DNA from: JABCZS01 sp041660525
Lineage (GTDB): Bacteria > Pseudomonadota > Gammaproteobacteria > JABCZS01
DNA: 64,000 nt
NCBI GenBank assembly: GCA_041660525.1
Contig: JBAZWD010000001.1
Location: 186,001-250,000 of the forward strand
Direction of reading: 5' to 3'
Both the position numbers and the translations under genes were made by a program. Positions 25,892 through 34,861 of the stretch are shown piece by piece (the first letter of the stretch is position 1; every line of letters begins with the position of its first letter). The notes below the pieces were generated by a model. That model was not told where the DNA came from and did not search any database. It worked only from the letters and a program-made list of their open reading frames with translations.

Positions 25892-27532
25892 ATGGATTTA
25901 CAAAGAACATTATTATTAGGCGGTCTGGTTATTGTTGGCTATTTATTATGGCAAGCATGGCAGCAAGATTATGCGGTTGAACCAACGCACGCGGTGCAAC
26001 ACGCGCAAGAAACCATAAAAGACACAGGTGTACCCACGGCCGTAGTTCCTGAAGCGCTAGCGCCCGCTCAAGATGTTTTGAATACATTATCGCCTTCTTC
26101 GGATTGGATAGTTGTAGAAACAGATGTACTGAAATTATGGATCGATCCAAAAGGCGGAGACTTAGCACAAGCAGAATTGTTAGATTATAAACAAACATTG
26201 GAACCCAATAGTCCAGATATTCAATTATTAAGCTCAGCTGCACAAAATTTTTATGTAGCGCAAAGTGGTTTATCGAGTGAACAAGGACCTGATAGTCCTA
26301 CAACAGGTTCTGCACTTTATCAAACAGATAAAAAAAACTATCAACTACAAGACGAGCAAGATACATTAGTTGTCGATTTACTCTGGAAAGACAATCAAGG
26401 TTTATCAGTAACTAAACAATTTATTTTTAAACGTGGTCAATATTTATTTGATATTGGATACGAACTCAATAATCAAAGTAAGAAAACATGGTACGGACAA
26501 TTTTATGGACAATTCAAACGAAAACAGGGTGAAGATCCTGGATTGTTAGGATTAGCAACATATCAAGGTGCGGCGATTTCAAGTCCGGATAAACGTTATG
26601 AAAAAATCACTTACAAAGAAATGAGTAAAAATGATTTAGATCGAAATATCGAGGGTGGTTGGCTTGCGATGTTACAACATTATTTTGTCAGTAGTTTTAT
26701 TCCACAAAACGATCAACCATTTCGCTATTTAAGCTGGACCCCAGAAAATGGTGTGGCACGTATTGCATTAATGGGTCCTGTGCTTACAGCGGCGCCGAAT
26801 GAGAGTATTAAAACAGGTGCGCAGTTTTATTTAGGACCAAAAATTGCTGAAAATTTAAAAGTAGCTGCGCCACACTTAGAGTTAACTTTGGATTATGGTT
26901 GGTTTTGGCCTATATCCGTCGCATTATTTTGGGTGATGAAAAAATTCCATGAAATTTTTAGCAACTGGGGTGTTGCCATTATTTTAGTAACGCTGTTAGT
27001 GAAAATAGTTTTTTATAAACTTTCCGCAAGTAGTTACCGTTCCATGGCGCACATGCGATTAGTTCAACCTAAAATTATGAGTTTGCGCGAACGTTTTGGT
27101 AGTGACAAACAAAAAATGAGCCAAGCGATGATTGAACTTTATCGCAAAGAAAAAATTAATCCGCTTGGCGGCTGTTTACCAATTTTAATTCAAATCCCAG
27201 TTTTTATAGCACTTTATTGGGTGATTATTGAAAGTGTTGAATTTAGACATGCACCATTTATATTCTGGATTCATGATTTATCTGCAATGGATCCCTATTA
27301 TATTTTACCGATCATTATGGGGATTAGTATGTTGCTGCAACAAAAACTAAGTCCGCCGCCGCCCGATCCGATGCAAGCAAAAGTATTAATGTTTATGCCG
27401 GTATTATTTACGATTTTATTTATCGCATTCCCAGCAGGATTGGTTTTATACTGGGTCGTTAATAACCTGCTTTCAATAACGCAGCAATATATTATTACAC
27501 GGAACGTAGAGAAAGCCGCGCACGAGAAATAA
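25892..27532 (+). CDS. yidC: membrane protein insertase YidC
   Basis: 546-aa inner-membrane insertase. It has an N-terminal transmembrane segment (about residues 6-20), a large periplasmic beta domain (about 55-350, with LWIDPKGGDLAQAEL and FKRKQGEDPGLLG), then the conserved core membrane region with WGVAIILVTLLVKIVFYKLS, the LGGCLPILIQIPVFIALYWVI segment and a final PAGLVLYWVVNNLLSI. Length is typical for gammaproteobacteria. It follows yidD by 4 nt and precedes mnmE by 1 nt. Confidence 0.98.
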   Translation: MDLQRTLLLGGLVIVGYLLWQAWQQDYAVEPTHAVQHAQETIKDTGVPTAVVPEALAPAQDVLNTLSPSSDWIVVETDVLKLWIDPKGGDLAQAELLDYKQTLEPNSPDIQLLSSAAQNFYVAQSGLSSEQGPDSPTTGSALYQTDKKNYQLQDEQDTLVVDLLWKDNQGLSVTKQFIFKRGQYLFDIGYELNNQSKKTWYGQFYGQFKRKQGEDPGLLGLATYQGAAISSPDKRYEKITYKEMSKNDLDRNIEGGWLAMLQHYFVSSFIPQNDQPFRYLSWTPENGVARIALMGPVLTAAPNESIKTGAQFYLGPKIAENLKVAAPHLELTLDYGWFWPISVALFWVMKKFHEIFSNWGVAIILVTLLVKIVFYKLSASSYRSMAHMRLVQPKIMSLRERFGSDKQKMSQAMIELYRKEKINPLGGCLPILIQIPVFIALYWVIIESVEFRHAPFIFWIHDLSAMDPYYILPIIMGISMLLQQKLSPPPPDPMQAKVLMFMPVLFTILFIAFPAGLVLYWVVNNLLSITQQYIITRNVEKAAHEK

Positions 27533-27533
27533 T

Positions 27534-28859
27534 ATGACGGCGCTCCATTCAACAATAGCTGCAATAGCAACACCCGGAGGATACGGCGGGGTTGGTATTG
27601 TGCGTGTTTCGGGGCCGCTTGCAAAAAACATTGCCCAACAATTATTAGATAAACCTGTAAAACCGCGTTTTGCACAATATTCTTCTTTTTTAGATCAAGA
27701 AAAAAATATTATTGATACAGGCCTAGCAATTTTTTTCCCGAATCCAAATTCTTTTACGGGCGAAGATGTTTTAGAATTACAAGGCCATGGCGGTCCCGTC
27801 GTTTTAAATCAGGTTCTAAATCGCGTTATTACATTGGGTGCAGAACAAGCAAAACCTGGCGAATTTAGTGAACGCGCATTTTTAAATGATAAAATAGATT
27901 TAGTGCAAGCAGAAGCCATAGCTGACCTTATTAATGCAAGCTCAGAGCAAGCAGCAAAAGCAGCGCAACGATCTTTGCAAGGCCAGTTTTCAGAACAAAT
28001 AAATAAACTCAATGAAAAAATAATACACTTACGCATGTATGTAGAAGCAGCTATTGATTTCCCCGAAGAAGAAATTGATTTTCTAAACGACGGCAAAGTA
28101 AAAAACGAACTTGAGAAAATACAAGAAACCTGTAAAAACATTTTAGCTAAAGCACAACAAGGTGTTATTTTACAAGAAGGAATCCACATTGTTTTAGCAG
28201 GCGAGCCGAATGCAGGAAAATCCAGTTTATTAAATGCGCTCGCCCAAAAAGATGCAGCGATCGTCACAGATATTCCTGGTACAACACGTGACGTGTTGCG
28301 AGAAAAAATAAATTTAAATGGGATTCCTGTACATATTGTTGATACCGCAGGCTTAAGAGTATCTCAAGACTTAATAGAACAAGAAGGTATCCGGCGCGCA
28401 GAACAAGAAATCAAAAAAGCAGATATCGTCCTACATATTATCGATAGTAGCGCGCCCGCTACAGAAAATGTTTTGAAGCAAACAAGCGAAGAAAAAGTAT
28501 TACGAGTTTATAATAAAATAGATTTAGTAAAAACAAACCAAATGGACGAGCAAGCCGTTTATATTTCTGCAAAAACAGGCCAAGGTTTTGATTTGCTCAC
28601 CGAAAAAATATTTGAAAAAATCGGAATAAAGAAAATAAACAGCGAACAAATAAGCGCAAGAAGCCGGCATTTAACTATTTTAAAAAACACGCAAGCTGCA
28701 CTGGAGTTAGGTGCAAATGTTTTATCATCGTTGCGCGCAGGCGAGCTGTTAGCAGAACATTTAAAAGATGCACATCAAATGCTGGGCGAGATCACGGGCA
28801 CATTTACGGCCGATGACCTTTTAGGTGAAATTTTTTCAAAATTCTGTATAGGAAAATAA
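27534..28859 (+). CDS. mnmE: tRNA uridine-5-carboxymethylaminomethyl GTPase MnmE
   Basis: 441-aa GTPase that modifies the wobble uridine of certain tRNAs together with MnmG. N-terminal folate-binding-like domain has PGGYGGVGIVRVSG; the G domain has GEPNAGKSSLLNAL, the DIPGTTRD switch and DTAGLR; the protein ends in FCIGK with the catalytic Cys. Directly upstream of mnmG (2 nt), which fits the MnmE-MnmG complex. Confidence 0.98.
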   Translation: MTALHSTIAAIATPGGYGGVGIVRVSGPLAKNIAQQLLDKPVKPRFAQYSSFLDQEKNIIDTGLAIFFPNPNSFTGEDVLELQGHGGPVVLNQVLNRVITLGAEQAKPGEFSERAFLNDKIDLVQAEAIADLINASSEQAAKAAQRSLQGQFSEQINKLNEKIIHLRMYVEAAIDFPEEEIDFLNDGKVKNELEKIQETCKNILAKAQQGVILQEGIHIVLAGEPNAGKSSLLNALAQKDAAIVTDIPGTTRDVLREKINLNGIPVHIVDTAGLRVSQDLIEQEGIRRAEQEIKKADIVLHIIDSSAPATENVLKQTSEEKVLRVYNKIDLVKTNQMDEQAVYISAKTGQGFDLLTEKIFEKIGIKKINSEQISARSRHLTILKNTQAALELGANVLSSLRAGELLAEHLKDAHQMLGEITGTFTADDLLGEIFSKFCIGK

Positions 28860-28861
28860 TT

Positions 28862-30712
28862 ATGTACCAATTTGATGTCATTATTATTGGCGGTGGACAT
28901 GCAGGCACAGAAGCCGCGCTTGCCAGTGCACGCATGGGCGCAAAAACATTATTATTATCGCAAAATATAGAGACCATCGGACAAATGTCTTGTAACCCTG
29001 CGATCGGCGGCATAGGTAAAAGTCACCTCGTTAAGGAGATTGATGCTATGGGCGGCGCAATGGCGCGCGCAGCAGATTTGGCAGGTATTCATTTTCGCGT
29101 ATTGAACGCGAGCAAAGGACCAGCGGTACGCGCAACGCGCGCACAAGCCGATCGGGTATTATATAAGCGTGCGATCATTGAAATTGTGCAAAAACAAGAA
29201 AGTTTATTTTTATTCCAACAAAATGTCGAAGACTTGTTGGTTGAAAATAATCGTGTACACGGTGTCGTGACGCAAATGGGCGTAAAGTTTTTTGCAAAAG
29301 CCATAGTCTTAACAGCGGGTACTTTTTTAGCAGGACGCTTACATATAGGATTAAATAATTATCAAGGTGGACGCGCAGGCGATGCAGCAGCAACGCGGCT
29401 TGCAGAAAAATTGCGTGAACTCCCACTTACTGTAGGACGATTAAAAACTGGAACGCCGCCACGCGTTGATCGTAGAAGTATTAATTTTAGCGTTTTAGGC
29501 GAGCAAAAAGGCGATGATCCAAGACCTGTATTTTCGTTTACAGGAAATCGTGAACAACATCCAAAACAAGTTTCTTGTTATATTACCCACACCAATCAAC
29601 AAACGCATGATATTGTTCTAGGTGCACTAAATGAATCGCCTTTATATAGCGGCGATATTAGCGGCGTTGGCCCACGTTATTGCCCGTCGATAGAAGATAA
29701 AGTAAAACGGTTTTCGCATCGAGAATCGCACCAAATATTTATTGAGCCAGAAGGTTTAAACAGTGAAGAAATTTATCCAAACGGTATTTCAACCAGCCTA
29801 CCATTTCATGCACAAATAGATTTAGTTCGCTCAATGGTGGGTTTTGAAAATGCACATATCACCAGACCTGGCTATGCAATCGAATATGATTTTTTTGATC
29901 CTCGCGGTTTAACGCATGCGCTGCAAACTAAATGTATCGAAGGATTATTTTTTGCTGGTCAAATTAATGGTACCACCGGTTATGAAGAAGCTGCGGCACA
30001 AGGATTAGTCGCTGGAATTAACGCCGCTTGTTTTGTACAAGAAAAACCTTTTTGGATCCCCAAACGTGATGAAGCATACATCGGTGTTTTAATTGATGAT
30101 TTAGTCACACAAGGCACACGCGAGCCCTATCGTATGTTTACTTCACGCGCAGAATACCGTTTATTATTACGTGAAGATAATGCTGATTTAAGACTAACGC
30201 CCAAAGGTCGCGAATTAGGAATAGTCAATGATGAACATTGGGATCAATTTGCCCGCAAACGTGAATCCATAGAACAAGAGACCGTGCGTTTAAAATCCAT
30301 TTACATTCAACCAGACTCCGAAGCAGGTAAAGCATTAGAACTTGCGCGTGGCGTGCATGGTTTGGATTTATTAGCAAGACCACATATGACTTATAAAAAC
30401 TTAATGGAGTTTGCACAACTGGGCCCTGGTCTTGAAGAAGAAGCTGCAAGAGAACAAGTAGAAATCCAAGCCAAATATTCAGGCTATATTGAAAAACAAC
30501 AACAAGAAATTGAAAAACATGCGCATTACGAAGACATGCATTTATCTGCCAACTTAGATTACAAACAGGTCGCTAGTCTTTCCACAGAAGTTATGGAAAA
30601 ACTAAACAAAGTAAAACCTGAAACCATCGGTCAAGCCAGCCGAATTTCAGGAGTTACGCCGGCGGCTATTTCACTACTTTTGGTTTATTTGAAAAAACAT
30701 CAAACAGGCTAA
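28862..30712 (+). CDS. mnmG: tRNA uridine-5-carboxymethylaminomethyl enzyme MnmG (GidA)
   Basis: 616-aa FAD protein, partner of MnmE. FAD-binding IIGGGHAGTEAALASARMG is at the N-terminus, followed by SCNPAIGGIGKSHLVKEIDA, the catalytic-loop region and GLFFAGQINGTTGYEEAAAQG. C-terminal helical domain includes LLREDNADLRL. AGGA lies 8 nt before the ATG. The TAA shares bases 30709-30712 (CTAA) with the stop codon of the convergent hipB-like gene. In many gammaproteobacteria rsmG follows directly; here a 2.7-kb block intervenes. Confidence 0.98.
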   Translation: MYQFDVIIIGGGHAGTEAALASARMGAKTLLLSQNIETIGQMSCNPAIGGIGKSHLVKEIDAMGGAMARAADLAGIHFRVLNASKGPAVRATRAQADRVLYKRAIIEIVQKQESLFLFQQNVEDLLVENNRVHGVVTQMGVKFFAKAIVLTAGTFLAGRLHIGLNNYQGGRAGDAAATRLAEKLRELPLTVGRLKTGTPPRVDRRSINFSVLGEQKGDDPRPVFSFTGNREQHPKQVSCYITHTNQQTHDIVLGALNESPLYSGDISGVGPRYCPSIEDKVKRFSHRESHQIFIEPEGLNSEEIYPNGISTSLPFHAQIDLVRSMVGFENAHITRPGYAIEYDFFDPRGLTHALQTKCIEGLFFAGQINGTTGYEEAAAQGLVAGINAACFVQEKPFWIPKRDEAYIGVLIDDLVTQGTREPYRMFTSRAEYRLLLREDNADLRLTPKGRELGIVNDEHWDQFARKRESIEQETVRLKSIYIQPDSEAGKALELARGVHGLDLLARPHMTYKNLMEFAQLGPGLEEEAAREQVEIQAKYSGYIEKQQQEIEKHAHYEDMHLSANLDYKQVASLSTEVMEKLNKVKPETIGQASRISGVTPAAISLLLVYLKKHQTG

Positions 30713-30915
30713 GTTTCTAGTAAACCCAAGCACTGCAAAATTTTCATAGCAGAAGATAACGTGATTTCGGTTTTGCCTTGTTCAAAGTTATTCACCACAG
30801 GGTGGCTGACTTGCGCTAAAACCGCCAATTGTTTTTGCGTCAAATGCTGCGCTTTTCGCCGCGTTATAGCTTCTTTGACAAGTGCTTGCCAATTAAGGCG
30901 AATGACCCGTTCCAT
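30709..30915 (-). CDS. hipB: HipB-like XRE-family antitoxin/repressor
   Basis: 68-aa helix-turn-helix protein: LTQKQLAVLAQVSHPVVNNFEQGKTEITLSS is a clear Cro/CI-type HTH. It starts inside the 3' end of the hipA-like gene (52-nt overlap), so the order is toxin first, antitoxin second, the reverse of E. coli hipBA. It probably binds the inverted repeat upstream of hipA and represses the pair. It is shorter than E. coli HipB (88 aa) and lacks an obvious long C-terminal tail. Confidence 0.8.
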   Translation of the reverse strand: MERVIRLNWQALVKEAITRRKAQHLTQKQLAVLAQVSHPVVNNFEQGKTEITLSSAMKILQCLGLLET

Positions 30916-32072
30916 CTTTTTTCCAGTAATTGAATGATTTGATTTTTTAATGTGGAATGTCCTAAGCTTGCAGAAAAAATAGCCTCCAAGGCCGCAGCTT
31001 TATTTTTTTGTAATGTTTGAAAGGCCATGTCAATAGCCGATAAAGGTAAATTAAACTCTAGCCCTAGGCGAATTAAATGATCGGGTTTTAAATTACCTAA
31101 ACGCAAGTTGGGAACATTTGCAAGAAATAAAGCTATCGTTTTATATTGGTATAATGCACTAGCCACTTGATCATAAGTAGGGGATAGCCGCAATCCTTGA
31201 GGTGTATGTAGCATGGCAAAATTTTTAAGATGCATATCTGTATTACCGAGTAATAATCCAGCTAAAATTCGCAGATATAAACGATAAGATTCAGTGGGGA
31301 TGGTAACGGATGATGTTAAAATAAAATCTGACATCATCTTATATGAACCATCATATTTTGCACCAGATGGAAAATTAAGAAGCTGATTAAATTCCTCAAA
31401 ATGAATACGCCCACCGAGATGATCACGATCAAAACGTTTAATAATTAATACAGGATCAGGAAAACCTTCAACTTTACCCAGATGCATATCAACCACGTCA
31501 TCATCAATTAATTTTTTAAATGCCATGGTTGTTAAATATTCGTTACTCACCAAATCAGCATGATGTAGTGAAGGAAATTTTGCAATATGAGTGCTAAGCT
31601 CTCCATCTTGAGTTGGAAAAAAACGATTATTTTTATAAATCAAAGTTATTTTAGGTTGAATACCAGAAAGGGATGATCTGCTTGTGAGAGAGGCCATTTC
31701 TTTAGGATCAGATAAATCTAATAAATTTTTTGTGTGTTTAATGGGCGTAGGATCAATGACGGAAACAGCGCCTGCTAAATCAAACCCAAACCCGAGCAAT
31801 AATTCAAATCGAGAAGCTTGCCGCTTTCCCAATAATCGCATTTGTACAGTTTCGAGCCAACCCTCTGCAACCAAATTATCAAAAAAAGGCAAAAGTCCCA
31901 AAGGACAAACATAAGCTGTTTCACGCAGCGGTAAGGTATAAGAAATAGGTGGCAACTTTGCTACTAAGTAATTGGAATCATAACAAAAAGAACTCCCTTG
32001 CCCAGGCTCTTCTCTTAAGAAGCCCGCAAAGTTATCTTGGTAATAAACTTTACCGAATAATAAGTTTGACAT
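30864..32072 (-). CDS. hipA: HipA-family serine/threonine kinase toxin
   Basis: 402-aa kinase-fold protein. N-terminal subdomain has GFLREEPGQGSSFCYD; the gly-rich/phosphorylation loop is SSLSGIQPKITL; STHIAKFPS gives the ATP-contacting lysine; VLIIKRFDRD, the catalytic LLGNTDMHLKNFAML and metal-binding LSPTYDQVA follow in the order expected for HipA. All key catalytic residues seem intact, so it is probably an active kinase; glutamyl-tRNA synthetase is the known target of E. coli HipA, but the target here cannot be read. Overlaps hipB by 52 nt. Located between mnmG and rsmG, an atypical site. Confidence 0.88.
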   Translation of the reverse strand: MSNLLFGKVYYQDNFAGFLREEPGQGSSFCYDSNYLVAKLPPISYTLPLRETAYVCPLGLLPFFDNLVAEGWLETVQMRLLGKRQASRFELLLGFGFDLAGAVSVIDPTPIKHTKNLLDLSDPKEMASLTSRSSLSGIQPKITLIYKNNRFFPTQDGELSTHIAKFPSLHHADLVSNEYLTTMAFKKLIDDDVVDMHLGKVEGFPDPVLIIKRFDRDHLGGRIHFEEFNQLLNFPSGAKYDGSYKMMSDFILTSSVTIPTESYRLYLRILAGLLLGNTDMHLKNFAMLHTPQGLRLSPTYDQVASALYQYKTIALFLANVPNLRLGNLKPDHLIRLGLEFNLPLSAIDMAFQTLQKNKAAALEAIFSASLGHSTLKNQIIQLLEKRWNGSFALIGKHLSKKL

Positions 32073-32136
32073 AGTAAAATATTCTTTAGCTTTAATATAA
32101 TCCTAGTATTATAGTAAAGAATGTTTTACTTTTCAA
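32073..32136 (-). promoter_or_regulatory. hipA promoter with inverted-repeat operator
   Basis: On the minus strand, TTGAAA (32136-32131), a 17-nt spacer and a perfect TATAAT (32113-32108) form a strong promoter 35 nt before the hipA ATG. AGTAAAAyATTCTTTA occurs as two arms in inverted orientation (32073-32088 and 32115-32130) matching at 15 of 16 positions. One arm occupies the spacer between -35 and -10, and the other abuts the start codon. HipB is the obvious candidate ligand. Confidence 0.75.
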
Positions 32137-32256
32137 CTGGGCATCGTTCTCTGTACACGGCAAATCTATTAAGTTTCATGTATGATCAAAAACCTATAAA
32201 TAGAATAAACCTAACTTTTACTAGACATAACTCCTAAAAAAGCATACTATTAAGGA

Positions 32257-33441
32257 ATGAACTCCTCAAAAGTTAACATGCAGCGCTATTTTCATTTGGA
32301 CCTGCCCGTCGGGCAGTCAGCCTTTTTATGGGGCGCCCGTAAAACGGGTAAATCGACCTATTTGAAAAATCGGTACCCGACGGCAGTTTATTATGATTTG
32401 CTCAAGTCCGATGTGCTAATACGTCTTTCTAAAGAGCCGTATTTATTTCGCGAAGAAGTGCTGGCTTTATCAGATGAGCAATTAATGCAGCCCATTATTG
32501 TTGATGAAGTACAAAAAATCCCATCTTTACTGGATGAAATTCACTGGCTGATTGAAAACACCCAGGCCTATTTCATTTTGTGTGGATCAAGTGCGCGAAA
32601 ATTAAAAAGAGGAGCAGCTAATTTATTAGGCGGCCGGGCATGGCGTTTCACTTTTTATCCTTTTATTTATAAAGAAATTCCGGATTTTGATTTGCTGCAT
32701 GCTTTGAACTCAGGCCTTATTCCTTCGCATTATTTATCTGCTCATTATCAGCGCTCGCTTAATGCTTATGTAGAAGATTATTTAACGCAAGAAATTCAGG
32801 CAGAAGGGCTTGCGCGATCTTTACCTGTATTCGCTCGGTTTTTAGATGCAGTCGCATTTGGTCATGGAGCATTGATTAATTATTCTAATATTGCACGCGA
32901 CTGTGGAATAGACACGAAAACTGTAAAATCTTATTATGATATTTTGGTGGATACTTTATTAGGATATATGATTCCGCCTTACCATAAACATGTCAAAAGA
33001 GATCTCATTAAAGAGGCTGGGAAATTTTATTTGTTCGACGTAGGTTTGGCTAATCATTTGCAAAAGCAAGTGGTGGCTGAGTTAAAAGGAATTCCCGCAG
33101 GTAACAGTTTCGAGCATTTTATTTTAATGGAGCTAATAGCATATAAAGGTCTTTGCGAACGAGATTTTTCAATTAGTTTTTGGCGAACCAAAACGGGCTT
33201 GGAAGTAGATTTTATTCTGGGCGATGCGAGCGTAGCTATTGAGGTGAAAATTTCGCAACAAATCAGCAAGTCAGATATTAAAGGTCTTCTCGCTTTCATG
33301 GAAGATTATTCCACAGAAAAAGGCTATGTGGTTTGCAATAGCGAACAAGCAAGAAAATGGTTATTAGATAATGGAAAAGAAATTTGGTTTCTGCCTTATG
33401 CGGAATTTTTACAACACCTTTGGGCGGGGAAGATTATATAA
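32257..33441 (+). CDS. AAA-family ATPase with DUF4143 domain
   Basis: 394-aa protein of the AAA_14/DUF4143 group. Walker A is GARKTGKSTYL, Walker B PIIVDEVQKI, and the LCGSSARKLKRG segment follows the sensor strand. The middle has a winged-helix-like region and the C-terminal DUF4143 part has FWRTKTGLEVDFILG and IEVK, which resemble a PD-(D/E)XK-type nuclease core. Function of this family is not established. Start is uncertain: AAGGA touches the ATG at 32257 and an ATG at 32278 lacks a site. It is divergent from hipAB and precedes rsmG by 2 nt, so it reads into a conserved housekeeping cluster. Confidence 0.8.
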   Translation: MNSSKVNMQRYFHLDLPVGQSAFLWGARKTGKSTYLKNRYPTAVYYDLLKSDVLIRLSKEPYLFREEVLALSDEQLMQPIIVDEVQKIPSLLDEIHWLIENTQAYFILCGSSARKLKRGAANLLGGRAWRFTFYPFIYKEIPDFDLLHALNSGLIPSHYLSAHYQRSLNAYVEDYLTQEIQAEGLARSLPVFARFLDAVAFGHGALINYSNIARDCGIDTKTVKSYYDILVDTLLGYMIPPYHKHVKRDLIKEAGKFYLFDVGLANHLQKQVVAELKGIPAGNSFEHFILMELIAYKGLCERDFSISFWRTKTGLEVDFILGDASVAIEVKISQQISKSDIKGLLAFMEDYSTEKGYVVCNSEQARKWLLDNGKEIWFLPYAEFLQHLWAGKII

Positions 33442-33443
33442 AC

Positions 33444-34112
33444 ATGCAAAACACTAACGATCCCTCTTTATTATTAACACATTATTTACAAGAAGCACAA
33501 ATCGCTATTACGCCCGCACAAATAAAATTACTAGCAGAATACATGGACTTATTATTCAAATGGAATAATGTTTATAATTTAACAGCAGCAAAAACATCTG
33601 AAGAATTTATTACGGACCATATTTTAGATAGCTTAATCGTTGGCCCCTTTTTAGAGGGTGATAATATTATTGATGTGGGATCAGGTGCAGGTTTACCAGG
33701 TGTTGTGCTTGCGATTTATTATCCTGACAAACAGTTTACTCTTTTGGAAAGCCGCGGGAAAAAAGTACGGTTCTTGCAAGCAGTGATCACAACGCTTAAA
33801 CTTCAGAATATCGCCATTGTGAATCAACGCGCAGAGCAGTATCATGTGGATCATTTATTTAATACTGTGATAACACGCGCATTTAGTTCCCTTAAAGAAA
33901 TGTTGCAGATAACCCAACATTTATGTCATCCTAAGGGATTATTTTTGGCAATGAAAGGGCGCTTGCCGTTACTAGAATTAGCGCAGATAGAACATGATTT
34001 TACAGTAACGCTCGAGCAGCGGTTAATTGTTCCAGGGATGAATAAAGAGCGACACATCATTGGTGTAAGACACAAGGAGAATCAAGGTGGCAAAAGTAGT
34101 CGCGATAGCTAA
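33444..34112 (+). CDS. rsmG: 16S rRNA (guanine-527-N7)-methyltransferase RsmG
   Basis: 222-aa SAM-dependent rRNA methyltransferase (GidB). WNNVYNLTA near the N-terminus, NIIDVGSGAGLPGVVLA as SAM motif I and FTLLESRGKKVRFLQ are characteristic. ATG 33444 lies 2 nt after the ATPase stop; a longer in-frame start at 33384 would overlap it and is not conserved. The 3' end overlaps parA by 26 nt. Confidence 0.95.
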   Translation: MQNTNDPSLLLTHYLQEAQIAITPAQIKLLAEYMDLLFKWNNVYNLTAAKTSEEFITDHILDSLIVGPFLEGDNIIDVGSGAGLPGVVLAIYYPDKQFTLLESRGKKVRFLQAVITTLKLQNIAIVNQRAEQYHVDHLFNTVITRAFSSLKEMLQITQHLCHPKGLFLAMKGRLPLLELAQIEHDFTVTLEQRLIVPGMNKERHIIGVRHKENQGGKSSRDS

Positions 34113-34848
34113 TCAAAAAGGCGGCGTAGGTAAAACAACCACGTGTGTTAATTTAGCAGCAAGCCTTGGCGTCGCTAAAAAAAGAGTGCTTCTTGTTGAT
34201 ATGGATCCCCAAGGCAATGCAACTATGGGTTGTGGGGTCAATAAAAACAAACTGTCTTGCTCCATAAATGATTTATTATTGGATAGAAAACCGCTGCTTG
34301 ACGTTCTAATTAAAGATACGAAGGCAGGTTTTGATGTTTTGCCCAGTAATGGTCAATTGACTGAGTCGGAGGTCGGTTTATTATCTGTTGAACACCGTGA
34401 GCGTCGTTTACAAAAAATATTACAAGATATTAAAGACGATTATGATTTCATATTGTTAGATTGCCCACCCTCATTAAATATGTTGACGGTGAATGGTTTG
34501 GTGGCTGCAAATTCTGTTTTAATTCCTATGCCGTGTGAATATTATGCCCTCGAAGGTCTTTCTTCTTTAATGAGCACCTTACAAACTTTGCAAAAATCGG
34601 CTAATCCTTCTTTGCATCTTGAAGGCTTGGTGCGAACATTATACGATCCACGCAATCGTTTATCGCAAGAAGTCACGGTGCAGTTGATTAAACATTTTGG
34701 TGAAAAATTATATAAGACGGTTATTCCGCGCAATGTGCGTTTAGCCGAAGCACCGAGTCATGGTTTACCTGTGATTCTTTATGATAAACAATCTAGCGGC
34801 GCTGCAGCTTATTTAGCGCTAGCTGGAGAATTTTTAAAACGACAATAG
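34087..34848 (+). CDS. parA: chromosome partitioning ATPase ParA
   Basis: 253-aa deviant Walker-A ATPase (Soj/ParA). ANQKGGVGKTTTCVNLAASL contains the signature lysines, with LLVDMDPQGNAT and FILLDCPPSLNMLT following. GTG start at 34087 has AAGGAG 8 nt upstream and overlaps rsmG. With ParB and the parS sites in recF it should segregate the newly copied origin. Confidence 0.97.
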   Translation: MAKVVAIANQKGGVGKTTTCVNLAASLGVAKKRVLLVDMDPQGNATMGCGVNKNKLSCSINDLLLDRKPLLDVLIKDTKAGFDVLPSNGQLTESEVGLLSVEHRERRLQKILQDIKDDYDFILLDCPPSLNMLTVNGLVAANSVLIPMPCEYYALEGLSSLMSTLQTLQKSANPSLHLEGLVRTLYDPRNRLSQEVTVQLIKHFGEKLYKTVIPRNVRLAEAPSHGLPVILYDKQSSGAAAYLALAGEFLKRQ

Positions 34849-34861
34849 TATAGGAAATAAT

